NCBI RefSeq assembly: GCF_900104765.1 | Contig: NZ_LT629737.1 | Location: 1,302,001 to 1,366,000 of the forward strand | DNA: 64,000 nt | Direction of reading: 5' to 3' | Origin: Gillisia sp. Hel1_33_143 | GTDB lineage: Bacteria; Bacteroidota; Bacteroidia; Flavobacteriales; Flavobacteriaceae | Shown here: in pieces, positions 32,729 through 41,701 of the stretch | Layout of the letters: every line of letters begins with the position of its first letter | How positions within the stretch are numbered: position 1 is the first letter of the stretch | Translations under genes and position numbers: made by a program | Notes under the pieces: model-generated | The model's database searches: none | Told to the model about the DNA's origin: nothing | Seen by the model: only the letters and a program-made list of their open reading frames with translations

Positions 32729-33541
32729 TTATATTTTTTTGATCAATTCTTTAAAAAGCGTGATCATTTGCGGTTCTGCTTTTTCTGCCATTGCAATGAT
32801 CTCTGCTATATCTACGGGTTTTAGGTCGTCAGGGTTTCCTTCATCTGTAATTACTGAAATTGCAGACACCGGAATTTTTAGATGATTTGCCACAATTACC
32901 TCAGGTACAGTACTCATACCCACTGCATCTGCACCAATTATTTTTAAATATCTGTATTCTGCTCTTGTTTCCAATTGCGGCCCTAATACCGACGCATACA
33001 CTCCTTTATGAAGGATAATATTGTGTTCTTTTGCTGTGTTTTCAAGGGTTTCATTCATAACTGCATCATAAGGCTGGCTCATATCTACAAAGCGTTCCCC
33101 CAATTGTTCAACCCCATGAAATGCTAAGGGAGAACCTCCTTGAAGATTTATATGATCTTCAATAAGCATTAATTCTCCTTTTTTATAATCTAAGTTGATA
33201 GAACCTGAAGCATTAGAAACCAACAGTTTTGAAATACCAAGTTCCTTCATCACTCGTACTGGGTAAGTTACATCCTGAAGGCTGTATCCCTCATACAAAT
33301 GAAATCTACCCTGCATCACCACTACTTTCTTACCTTCCAGCTTTCCGAAGATCAATTTTCCTTTATGAAATTCTACAGTAGCAGTAGGAAAATGAGGAAT
33401 ATCTTTATAGCTAACCTCCGCTAAAATTTCAATTTCATCTATAAATTGACCCAGCCCTGTTCCTAATATTATTCCAACTTCCGGAGCGTCAAACCCACGG
33501 GAGATAAGGTAATCTGTAGATTCTTTAATTTCTTGTATCAT
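32729..33541 (-). CDS. Purine-nucleoside phosphorylase (trimeric, PNP/MTAP superfamily)
   Basis: A 270-residue enzyme that cleaves purine nucleosides with phosphate. ILGTGLGQF holds the phosphate loop, then QGRFHLYEGYS, VSNASGSIN, GPQLETRAEYR (Glu191 at the purine site) and VGMSTVPEVIVANH. The residue aligned with Asn243 of mammalian PNP is Asp233 (VITDEGN), the choice made by methylthioadenosine phosphorylases to accept adenine. In this operon it could remove adenine from a 5'-modified deoxyadenosine made by the ArsS-like enzyme. It starts 1 bp from the neighbouring DUF2064 gene. As far as I recall, Asp here also occurs in other Bacteroidota PNPs. Confidence 0.93.
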   Translation of the reverse strand: MIQEIKESTDYLISRGFDAPEVGIILGTGLGQFIDEIEILAEVSYKDIPHFPTATVEFHKGKLIFGKLEGKKVVVMQGRFHLYEGYSLQDVTYPVRVMKELGISKLLVSNASGSINLDYKKGELMLIEDHINLQGGSPLAFHGVEQLGERFVDMSQPYDAVMNETLENTAKEHNIILHKGVYASVLGPQLETRAEYRYLKIIGADAVGMSTVPEVIVANHLKIPVSAISVITDEGNPDDLKPVDIAEIIAMAEKAEPQMITLFKELIKKI

Positions 33542-33542
33542 A

Positions 33543-34157
33543 TTATTTCTTCAGGAATTTTTGAAAAATCGCTACATCTTGAATATCTTCTAAATAATCA
33601 ACATCGTTACGAGGTTCCAATAATTTTACATTTTTATTTTTAAGATCTTTTAAAGTGTCTTGAAGCACAGAATCTGTACCCCAATTTTTGTTTTTAAAGA
33701 CTTGTGAAGTTAAGAAATTCATTCCTAATAAATAATACCCACCATCTTCTGCAGGACCAACAACGGCATCATATTCTTGCAGATCTACAAAAGCCTCTTC
33801 AATATCCTGCTTATTAAGATCATAAAGATCGCTTCCAATTATTATAATATTTTGATATCCGGCTTTAAAACCTTGCTCAAAAGCATACTGCATGCGTTCT
33901 CCCAAGTCTTCTCCCTGCTGAAGTTTCTTAATAAAAATAGCATCATCCCAAAGATCGTTTTCTCTGATTTTTACAGAATAATGTACCTCTTTTTCTACGG
34001 ATAGATCTTTGGTAACATTTACAGTGTGTTCAATAAGAAATTTATAGATCTCCAGAGCGGTTTCATCTCCTACATCTTTGGCAAGTCTTGTTTTCACTTT
34101 GCCAAGTTCCGGGTTTCTGGTAAATATTAAGAGTAGGTTTTTAGAGGTTGATTTCAA
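33543..34157 (-). CDS. DUF2064/TIGR04282-type glycosyltransferase-like protein, copy A
   Basis: A 204-residue nucleotidyltransferase/GT-A-like protein. LLLIFTRNPELGKVKTRLAKDVGD (the KTRLA motif), IIIIGSDLYDLN and VVGPAEDGGYYLLGM are the DUF2064 hallmarks. The group TIGR04282 is named for linkage with arsenosugar genes and is thought to handle a nucleotide sugar or cofactor-like precursor. It has the intact KTRLA loop, unlike the second copy at 41702-42391. It is 1 bp from PNP and 16 bp from the rhodanese gene, so almost certainly co-transcribed. Confidence 0.88.
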   Translation of the reverse strand: MKSTSKNLLLIFTRNPELGKVKTRLAKDVGDETALEIYKFLIEHTVNVTKDLSVEKEVHYSVKIRENDLWDDAIFIKKLQQGEDLGERMQYAFEQGFKAGYQNIIIIGSDLYDLNKQDIEEAFVDLQEYDAVVGPAEDGGYYLLGMNFLTSQVFKNKNWGTDSVLQDTLKDLKNKNVKLLEPRNDVDYLEDIQDVAIFQKFLKK

Positions 34158-34173
34158 AATAAATGATATTTGA

Positions 34174-34683
34174 TTAATATACCTTTTCTCCTTTTTTTAG
34201 CCATTTAGACCAATGCTTAGAGAAAGTATGCACTTTTTCGGTTTCTTTTTCTTGAGTATCATAAACAGCAAACCCGCTATTCTTCCACTCAAAAATACCG
34301 CCGTATAAATTCTTTACATTTTGATATCCGGCATTTTCTAATTTCTCTGAAATATTCTCAGACCGAATACCCACAGAACAATATACCACGATTGGAATAG
34401 ATTTGTTGCTGAACAGTTGTGAAATCTTTTCTGCTGAAAAATCATCATAACCCACAAATTGAGCATTTTTAATATGACTCACTTCATATTCTTCCTTTTC
34501 GCGGGCATCAAAGATCAAGATAGAATCTTTGTCAAATTTCAACATTCTTAATTCTTCAACAGAAATATAAGGAACACTGTTGGTGTTATATTTTGCTAAA
34601 AGCGCTTCCATAGAACTCTGAGCCTTCACTTGAAAGCTTGTAATGATAAGAACTACTATAAAAATTGATCTTTTTAAAGTCAT
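34174..34683 (-). CDS. Exported rhodanese-domain protein
   Basis: A 169-residue protein with a signal peptide (SIFIVVLIITSFQVKAQ), so periplasmic. The single rhodanese domain has SILIFDAREKEEYEVSHIKNAQ and the active loop VVYCSVGIRSE, with the catalytic Cys and an Arg typical of sulphurtransferases. The domain transfers sulphur to a thiophilic acceptor or binds oxyanions such as arsenate-like species. It lies between the metallophosphatase and copy A of DUF2064. Its periplasmic site suggests it acts on an imported or exported metabolite rather than in cytosolic chemistry. Confidence 0.88.
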   Translation of the reverse strand: MTLKRSIFIVVLIITSFQVKAQSSMEALLAKYNTNSVPYISVEELRMLKFDKDSILIFDAREKEEYEVSHIKNAQFVGYDDFSAEKISQLFSNKSIPIVVYCSVGIRSENISEKLENAGYQNVKNLYGGIFEWKNSGFAVYDTQEKETEKVHTFSKHWSKWLKKGEKVY

Positions 34684-34717
34684 AATTAGTTGTTTCTATA
34701 GATACTTACGTGAAAAT

Positions 34718-35566
34718 TTAAAACTGCGATGTTAGAGTTTTCTGAAATTCGATCTCAATTCCTTGCAATTCACTTTCGGCTTTTGGTAAGATCTCAGTAT
34801 TATCCCAAATTCCGGTAAGTATGGTATTTGCGTATTCCTGTGGCAAACCATTTTTCAGCATCAATTTATTGGTAAGCTCATGCTCATAGGTAAATGAATG
34901 ATGAGAAAGCATTGGCGTTGCATTTTCATCTAAAAGTGCATACCAAACTCTAGGAGTTCCATCGTTAGCCGGCATCCCAATAACTCCCGGGTTAATCCAA
35001 AGTTTATCTCCGATCTTTTCATTAAAAGGAAGTCCGCAATGCCCCGCAATTATAATATCAGAATTAGTTTCTTCAAAGACGTTGCTTTTTACTTGTTTAG
35101 GAGTCGATTTAAAAATGAATTCTGAAATATTGGAATAAGAACCGTGCACTACCTTCACTTTTTTATCAGCATAAGTGAAACTTAGATTTCTTGGAATTGC
35201 TCTTACAAACTCAATAGAATCTTTTTCCAAATGTGCTTTTGCAAACGGATACCAAAGTTGTGAGAAATTATCGCATCTGGAACCTTCTCTAAAATCGCAA
35301 CCACAATCGTCTTTGTCTTCAGCCAACTGAACCTCCACATTTCCAGCGATAGCTCTGGCATCCCACTTTTTAAATAGTTGAATGGTTTGCTGAGGTTGGG
35401 CGCAATACCCAATAATATCTCCCGTACAAATACAGTTATCAGAAGGAATTCCTTCCGACTTAGCAATAGAGATCAACTTTTCTAAAGCCTGTAAATTGCT
35501 ATAAACTCCTCCAAATAAAAGAAGTTTGCCGTTTAGAGTTCCAATATTTTCTATTTCTGAATCCAT
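34718..35566 (-). CDS. Metallophosphatase-like protein with altered first motif and Cys insert
   Basis: A 282-residue calcineurin-fold protein. It retains CTGDIIGY (Asp50), VVHGSYSN and AGHCGLPF, but the first metal motif, normally DxH, is GGVYSN (19-24), and GNHE is AGNVE (75-78). Three cysteines in DDCGCDFREGSRC (88, 90, 98) form a conserved-looking insert. I recall a proteobacterial family with the same GGxYSN and CGCGFAEGSxC features, so this is a distinct subfamily rather than decay. Whether it is a phosphatase with a changed metal site is open. It overlaps the symporter gene end by 16 bp. Confidence 0.8.
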   Translation of the reverse strand: MDSEIENIGTLNGKLLLFGGVYSNLQALEKLISIAKSEGIPSDNCICTGDIIGYCAQPQQTIQLFKKWDARAIAGNVEVQLAEDKDDCGCDFREGSRCDNFSQLWYPFAKAHLEKDSIEFVRAIPRNLSFTYADKKVKVVHGSYSNISEFIFKSTPKQVKSNVFEETNSDIIIAGHCGLPFNEKIGDKLWINPGVIGMPANDGTPRVWYALLDENATPMLSHHSFTYEHELTNKLMLKNGLPQEYANTILTGIWDNTEILPKAESELQGIEIEFQKTLTSQF

Positions 35567-36912
35567 TTAGGAAGTAAATATAAGATTATGCAAGTGATAA
35601 TTCCCCAAACGTTGATCCAAAGTAGGTCTGCATATGGGCCTTCAGTTAATATCAAAGCTTTCGGGAAAATATTAAAAACGAGTAAAAATCCGAAGACCAA
35701 TCCGCCAACTACACTAAGGTAAAAACTGCTTTGAGGTACCTTGATCTTCCAGAACATAAAAACCGGAGTCAGCCCAATAACCATAGTTCCGGAAATGGTA
35801 GTTGCAGAAAGGATTTCAGCATCTAAGAAAACAGGAATGGTTCCCGCGATTGCTAAAACAACCATGGCAATTCTTCCAAATTTGATGCTTCTCCCAAATT
35901 TAAGATCGATAGTAATAAGTTTAGAAAATGATGAAAATGTGGAGTCTAACGTTGATGCTGCAGAAGTGATCATAATAAAATTGATCACTAATAGAATAAT
36001 AACTCCAAAGGCTTTTCCAACTTCTACCGCCGCTTGCCCTTGCATTCCTTCTTTTTGGGCATAAACTCCAATAATACTAAAGAGTACGATACAAATTCCA
36101 CCAAAGACACTCGCTAAAAGAAAGCTTTTTAAAGTTGTTTTTGGACTGCTTATAAAACCTCTGTCGGTTAGTACCGGATCATGAAAAGGATAACTAAAAG
36201 ATTGAATTACGGCGGCAAAAAGCAAGTTTAAGCCGGTTGCCATGGTCCAACTTCCGGAGGTTGCCACTTCTTTAATGCTTATTTCTCCAATACTAAAAAT
36301 GTTCCAAAGAATTATACAAAGCAAAACGGCAAAGAATCCCATTTGTATCACATCTGTAAAAATGGAACTGCTTAAACCACCTTTTAAAGCATAAGCCAAC
36401 GTCAAAATTGTAAAGACGATGATCGCCCAATAAAACCCGCTACTGCCCTGATCTCCAAAATAAGTACCTATGACCATGGTATTAGACCAAACTTCATTAA
36501 AAAGCCGGATACTTATCAAGATAGAGAATAATGCAACTGCTCCTCTTCCAAATTTTGAAACTAAGAATTGGTGAATACTTTTAAATCCTCCTTTTACTCG
36601 CATTGCGTAGATCACTATCCCTGCAATAGCGAAGGAAAGGTAATAGCCGGCATAAGCGAGACCTCCTACGATCCCGAATTCCAAGCCGAGATTTGCTGCA
36701 TTGGTAATGCTTTTTGCGAAGATCCAAGAGATTATTAAGCTACCGGTAAGCATTCCTGTATTAGGCGCTTTGTTTTTAAAAGTAGCTTTAAAAAATTCTC
36801 TTGCGTTTCTTGCTCTCGGTGAAATTATAAAAAGCGCAATACTGGAAAATAGGAGTAACCACCACTGCCAGTAGATAGGTTCAATTTTATAAACTTCAAT
36901 AAAAAGTGTCAT
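35551..36912 (-). CDS. Sodium/solute symporter (SSS family)
   Basis: A 453-residue inner-membrane protein with about 12-13 membrane segments. It has the SSS layout: RNAREFFKA, GSLIISWIFAKSITNAANLGLEFGIVGGL, FRLFNEVW-like helices, DPVLTDRGF and SAASTLDSTFSSFSKL, the last carrying the Ser/Thr residues of the Na2 sodium site. It would take up a small organic solute with sodium. The substrate is not predictable; its place between SusD and the metallophosphatase suggests it imports what the SusCD pair brings into the periplasm. Confidence 0.88.
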   Translation of the reverse strand: MTLFIEVYKIEPIYWQWWLLLFSSIALFIISPRARNAREFFKATFKNKAPNTGMLTGSLIISWIFAKSITNAANLGLEFGIVGGLAYAGYYLSFAIAGIVIYAMRVKGGFKSIHQFLVSKFGRGAVALFSILISIRLFNEVWSNTMVIGTYFGDQGSSGFYWAIIVFTILTLAYALKGGLSSSIFTDVIQMGFFAVLLCIILWNIFSIGEISIKEVATSGSWTMATGLNLLFAAVIQSFSYPFHDPVLTDRGFISSPKTTLKSFLLASVFGGICIVLFSIIGVYAQKEGMQGQAAVEVGKAFGVIILLVINFIMITSAASTLDSTFSSFSKLITIDLKFGRSIKFGRIAMVVLAIAGTIPVFLDAEILSATTISGTMVIGLTPVFMFWKIKVPQSSFYLSVVGGLVFGFLLVFNIFPKALILTEGPYADLLWINVWGIITCIILYLLPKWIQK

Positions 36913-36956
36913 GTGATTATTATTAATAAACCAAGATAGAAATTGAATTCTATCAA

Positions 36957-38399
36957 CTACTCATCCCACCAAACCGGGAAATTGATACTATTGTCATTTG
37001 TAGTGCTAGCTGCCTGATTGTAATTTTGGGCATTTAGTGCAGCTTCTTCAGTAGGGTAAGGCATTCTAACAGGAATGAGATCGTTATTCAAACTTGCAGA
37101 AATTGGCTTAAGATCTGGAAAACCTGTTCTTCTCCATTCTGTCCAACCTTCATACCCGTTTATCATATTAGCGATCCATTTTTGTGTGATGATCTGTTCG
37201 ATCTTATTTTTTCCATCTGCACCATAAGCAGCCGTAGCGCTTAAATAATTCGGAGGCAATGCAGTGTTCCAATATTCAAAAGCTTGGGTAACGGCCAGCT
37301 CATATATCATTTTAGGATCTGCCTGAATATATCCTTTTTCGGCAGCTTCGGCTAATAGAAAGTTGGTTTCCCATCCTGTCATAAAATTAGCGTCTAACAT
37401 TCCAGAGTTTTCTCTAAAGATTTTCCCTGCGTACGAATAATCTGCAGGAGAAATGGAGGTTTGTGAAGCATCTATTCCGTTGATGAGTCCGTTGTAAACT
37501 TGTGGATCATTTCCTGTGGGTCTAAACAACACCTCAATTCTTGGATCTTCCAGATCATGCAAAATTTCATCTATAGTTTCAGACATCACGAAATTGTTGA
37601 AATCTCCGGCTCTTAGTCTTGCCAGTCTAAAATTATTTGGCTCCCCATCTGTAAAATCAAAAGTGGCATTATCAGCATTCGTTCTGATGAAATTGCCTTC
37701 CTGATATACTTGTTGTAATTGTGAAGCAACATCGATCTTTTCTGAAATGCGCATCAAACTTTTAATCTTCAAAGAATTTGCAAATTGTATCCAGTTATCA
37801 AGATTTCCATTAAAAAGAATATCTCCTTCTAATTTGATAGCGCCGTTGTAATTCTGAATTGCTGCTATCCCTTTATCGAGATTATCAAGAATTCCGCCTT
37901 CAGCTAAATAAATAACTTCCTGAGCATCATATTTTGGAGTGGTGGTAACTTCTTTACCTTTAAAAGCTTCAAAATATGGTACATCTCCATAAATATCTGT
38001 GAGCGCAGCGGCCATATAAGCTTTCATTATAAGTGCCGGACCTTCGTAAACACGATTAGCTTCTGTAGTTCTGGCTTGTTCTAAAATGATCTCGTTATCT
38101 CGAAGATTGGTGTAAAAAACAGGCCAAGGATTACCTCCAAGTTGCGGAGACTTTAAAGCATGTCTGTCAAAAAGGTTGAAATCTAAAGCTGTTAAATACT
38201 GGCCGAGCAAGTTTCCGGCAACAAAACCTTCATAAGACATTTCTTCGCCATAATCGTAGATGACTTGCCTCAACAGTAAACTTGGCTGAACTTGCAAAGG
38301 TGCATTTGGATTGGTGTTGATATCTTCAAAATCTTTGGTACAAGAAGAGATGGCTGCAAATGCTACAAAAAGTGTTGTTATATATATAAATCTTTTCAT
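36957..38399 (-). CDS. SusD/RagB-family outer-membrane lipoprotein
   Basis: A 480-residue lipoprotein (FAAISSCTKDFEDINTNPNAP) of the shorter SusD-like group. It has TPR-type helices, INTNP near the N-terminus, AYMAAALTDIYGDVPYFEAFKG, WIQFANSLKIKSLMRISEK, and the C-terminal WIANMINGYEGWTEWRRTGFPDL. SusD proteins form the lid over the SusC channel and bind the ligand. It follows SusC by 32 bp and precedes the symporter by 44 bp. Nothing in it points specifically to a polysaccharide substrate, and no CAZyme is in the operon apart from glycosyltransferases. Confidence 0.92.
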   Translation of the reverse strand: MKRFIYITTLFVAFAAISSCTKDFEDINTNPNAPLQVQPSLLLRQVIYDYGEEMSYEGFVAGNLLGQYLTALDFNLFDRHALKSPQLGGNPWPVFYTNLRDNEIILEQARTTEANRVYEGPALIMKAYMAAALTDIYGDVPYFEAFKGKEVTTTPKYDAQEVIYLAEGGILDNLDKGIAAIQNYNGAIKLEGDILFNGNLDNWIQFANSLKIKSLMRISEKIDVASQLQQVYQEGNFIRTNADNATFDFTDGEPNNFRLARLRAGDFNNFVMSETIDEILHDLEDPRIEVLFRPTGNDPQVYNGLINGIDASQTSISPADYSYAGKIFRENSGMLDANFMTGWETNFLLAEAAEKGYIQADPKMIYELAVTQAFEYWNTALPPNYLSATAAYGADGKNKIEQIITQKWIANMINGYEGWTEWRRTGFPDLKPISASLNNDLIPVRMPYPTEEAALNAQNYNQAASTTNDNSINFPVWWDE

Positions 38400-38431
38400 C
38401 TTAAATACTATTTTTAAATGGCTATTAGCGC

Positions 38432-41400
38432 CTAAAAATTAATTCCTGCTTTAAATCCAAAACTTCGGGTGGTAGCATAAGACATATCTTCTACACCACT
38501 TACAAATCCGTTGCCTTGAACCGCTAATTGTTCAGGATCAAAATGAGGAATTTCACTAAATGCAAATAGATTTCTTCCAACCAAAGAAAGATTTATGGTT
38601 GCTCCATCTTTCATAAACCCAAGTGCTCCCTCGTTCAGGTTAAAAGTATAGCCTACAGCAAATTGTCTTAGTTTTAGGTAAGAAGCATCATAAACGTTGT
38701 TCTCTTCATGATTTCTATCGTAATACTGACGGTAATATGATTCTGCAGAAACAGCTGTGGTATTAGGCACATAAATTGGATTTTCTGAAGTTCCGGTGTT
38801 TACTACTCCATCTGCAATAATTCCTGCTTCCGGTCTATAAGAAGTTTCTTCTAATTGACCACCAACAGCTCCTAAAGCTAAAGTTCTTGAAACTAAAATT
38901 CCGCCTTGTCTCCAGTCTAATAAAAAGCTAAGGTCCCAATTTTTATAGTTGAATTGATTGTTGAATCCAAGCATAAAATCTGGGTTGTAGTTTCCGAGTT
39001 TCTGAAGGTTGTTATCTGCAATATATCTTCCGGCTTCCGTTAAGATGAAATCTCCATTTTCATTTTTTAGGTATCCGGTTCCATATAGATCTCCAATTTT
39101 TCCGCCTTCTTCTACTTGTAACCAAACCGTTTGATCCGGATTGTCATAAATTCTATTGTAAGCCAACGTCAATCTTCCTGCTTCCTGCGGAAGTTCTTCT
39201 ACTTTAGACACATTTTTGCTAAAATTCAAGGTGCTATTCCAACTAAAATTGCTATTTCTTACTGGTGTAATTCCTGCGATGATCTCAATTCCCTGAGATC
39301 TAACTTTCCCTGCATTCACCACTTTTTGGGTATATCCGGAAGAGATTCCAATTGGTAAAGATAAGATCTGATCTTCTGTTAAGGCATTGTAATACGTAAG
39401 GTCAAAATTCAATCTGTCTTTAAAGAATCTGATATCGGCACCAACTTCATAAGAGGTAGTTCTCTCTGGCTTTAAATTTGGATTTGAGATGATGTTCTGA
39501 TCGCTAAAAGTAGGCTGAGACATATAAGGTGTTTGTGAAACAAAAGCTCCTGTGGTTTGATAGGGATCTGTATCATTTCCTACCTGTGCCCAACTGGCTC
39601 TAAGCTGAGCAAAAGAGAAGAATTGAGGCAATTCTGTAACATTTGAAAGTATAAAACTTCCCGAAACTGAAGGATAGAAAAACGAAGTATTAGCTACAGA
39701 ATATGGAGTTGCAAGAGCGCTAGACCAATCATTTCTTCCGGTAACATCTACAAACAAGAAATCTTTATATCCAAATTTTGCAATTCCATACAAGCTATTG
39801 ATCCGCTTTTGAGATTCATATTGAAAAACTTCAATTGGAGAGGCAGCATTGTTCAGTTTAAAAACTCCGGGTTGTGCTAAAGTGGTGGTTTGAGATTGTG
39901 TGGTAGAAGCGTTTTGATCTAGTCTATTTCCACCTAAAGAAATATCAGCAGAAATAGCTCCAAATACCTTGTTATAATTCAGAAGGAAATCTGTGTTGAT
40001 CTCTCTAAAGAAAACTTCATGCTCGCCATAAGCACCATTCTTGAATCTATTGGAGCTGAATGCTCTCTTGAACTGACGATTTTCACTGGAATAATCCATT
40101 CCGGTACGTACCGCCAAACTTAAATGATCTGTAATCTCTTGTTTGATAGAAAGATTTCCGAAAACACGATCTCTGTTGAAGGAGTTGGTATTTTCATATA
40201 GCATAAAATATGGGTTATCAAAATAGGTATAATTATAAGAGATCTGCTGCACATCTTCCAGACCCGGTTGCCAGTAATCTTTTAAATTCTGAATATTCAA
40301 AGATCTCGGGCCCCAAGCTACAAGAGAGTAATTTAGATTTTCTGAACCATATCCATTGGCAGGTCTATTATCACTTCCGGAATTCACATAGTTAATGGTT
40401 GAGTTGATGCTCATTCCTTGTAGCGGCTTAAAATTGAGTTTAGCAGCCACGGTTTGTCTATCTAGATTTACACCCGGAATAATAGATTCACTTCTAAGAT
40501 CTGTAAAAGAAAGTCTATAATCTCCTTTCTCAAACCCGGAAGAAACTGATACGTTATTGATGGTAGTTACCCCGGTTTCATAGAAATCTTTTAAATTATC
40601 TGGATGCGAATTAAAAGGAGTGGGAGTAATGGGAAGGTCGCTATACAGCGAAGTATCACCACCACGAACAATAGTTCCATCTGGTAAAACCACAGGACTA
40701 TCATATTGAGGAATCAAGGTTCCCTGATCCAATCTTGGGCCCCAGCTGTATGTAATCAAGTCATTAACTCCACCACCAAGGCCATCTTTAAATTCAAATT
40801 TCCCGGAATTCCCTTGTCCGTATTCATTCTGAAATTCCGGAAGTTGAAAAGCGGTATCTATAAAAAGACTGGTATTAATACTAATCCCCATGCCTTTAGC
40901 TTTTGAACCGTTCTTAGTTTCGATAATGATCACTCCGTTGGAAGCTCTAGTTCCATATAAAGCTGCGGCACTTGCTCCTTTTAAAACCGAAACAGACGCA
41001 ATATCATCAGGATTTACTTCCATCGCTCCGTTACCAAAATCTACTTCTTGAAATCCTGCGGCAGCTTCAGAAGTATTAGCAAAAACAGTGTTGTTGTTAA
41101 TTGGAGTTCCATCTACAATAAATAGCGGATTGTTATTAGAGAAAGAAGCTTCCCCTCTAATGGTGATCTTAGAAGTAGAACCCACCCCAGTAGCACCTTG
41201 ACTAATACTTACTCCGGCTAATTTTCCGCTAAGATTATCTAAGAAATTGACTGCTTTGACCTCAGAAATTTCTTTTTGCTGAATGCTTTGTACAGCATAT
41301 CCTAATTCTTTGGTTTCTCTTTTTAGTCCGAGAGCGGTGATCACTACTTCATTTAAACCTGTAGCAGATTCATTTAAAGTAACGTTGATATTATTTTGAC

Positions 41401-41647
41401 CATTAATTTGAATGCTTACCGTTTGGTAACCAAGAGTAAATACTTCTAAAGTTCCGTTGAGGTTGGGAAGTTCTAAACTATAGAAACCATCATCATTTGT
41501 GGTGGTTCCTGTATTGGTGTTTTTAAGTACCACGTTGGCGAAAGCAATTCCATTTCCAGAAGCGTCTGAAACCTTTCCTGTAATTTTAGTTTGAGCAAAA
41601 CCAGTTGCTGCAAGGCAAAATGCCAGGCACATGAATATAATTTTCAT
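38432..41647 (-). CDS. SusC/RagA-family TonB-dependent transporter
   Basis: A 1071-residue outer-membrane transporter. After the signal peptide (AATGFAQ) come a carboxypeptidase-like regulatory domain (TGKVSDASGNGIAFANVVLKNT, DDGFYSLELP), a TonB box (LNEVVITALG), a plug with LSGKLAGVSI, FIVDGTPI and VLKGASAAALYGTRASNGVIIIETK, and a large barrel ending SFGFKAGINF. It imports ligand delivered by SusD. It is unusual to find it inside an operon of ArsS-associated enzymes, between two of them. Upstream is DUF2064 copy B (54 bp) and downstream SusD (32 bp). Confidence 0.94.
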   Translation of the reverse strand: MKIIFMCLAFCLAATGFAQTKITGKVSDASGNGIAFANVVLKNTNTGTTTNDDGFYSLELPNLNGTLEVFTLGYQTVSIQINGQNNINVTLNESATGLNEVVITALGLKRETKELGYAVQSIQQKEISEVKAVNFLDNLSGKLAGVSISQGATGVGSTSKITIRGEASFSNNNPLFIVDGTPINNNTVFANTSEAAAGFQEVDFGNGAMEVNPDDIASVSVLKGASAAALYGTRASNGVIIIETKNGSKAKGMGISINTSLFIDTAFQLPEFQNEYGQGNSGKFEFKDGLGGGVNDLITYSWGPRLDQGTLIPQYDSPVVLPDGTIVRGGDTSLYSDLPITPTPFNSHPDNLKDFYETGVTTINNVSVSSGFEKGDYRLSFTDLRSESIIPGVNLDRQTVAAKLNFKPLQGMSINSTINYVNSGSDNRPANGYGSENLNYSLVAWGPRSLNIQNLKDYWQPGLEDVQQISYNYTYFDNPYFMLYENTNSFNRDRVFGNLSIKQEITDHLSLAVRTGMDYSSENRQFKRAFSSNRFKNGAYGEHEVFFREINTDFLLNYNKVFGAISADISLGGNRLDQNASTTQSQTTTLAQPGVFKLNNAASPIEVFQYESQKRINSLYGIAKFGYKDFLFVDVTGRNDWSSALATPYSVANTSFFYPSVSGSFILSNVTELPQFFSFAQLRASWAQVGNDTDPYQTTGAFVSQTPYMSQPTFSDQNIISNPNLKPERTTSYEVGADIRFFKDRLNFDLTYYNALTEDQILSLPIGISSGYTQKVVNAGKVRSQGIEIIAGITPVRNSNFSWNSTLNFSKNVSKVEELPQEAGRLTLAYNRIYDNPDQTVWLQVEEGGKIGDLYGTGYLKNENGDFILTEAGRYIADNNLQKLGNYNPDFMLGFNNQFNYKNWDLSFLLDWRQGGILVSRTLALGAVGGQLEETSYRPEAGIIADGVVNTGTSENPIYVPNTTAVSAESYYRQYYDRNHEENNVYDASYLKLRQFAVGYTFNLNEGALGFMKDGATINLSLVGRNLFAFSEIPHFDPEQLAVQGNGFVSGVEDMSYATTRSFGFKAGINF

Positions 41648-41701
41648 CAGATAAAATATGTGAAATAATAAATAATCGAAAACCGAAAGATGTCGGTTGG
41701 G

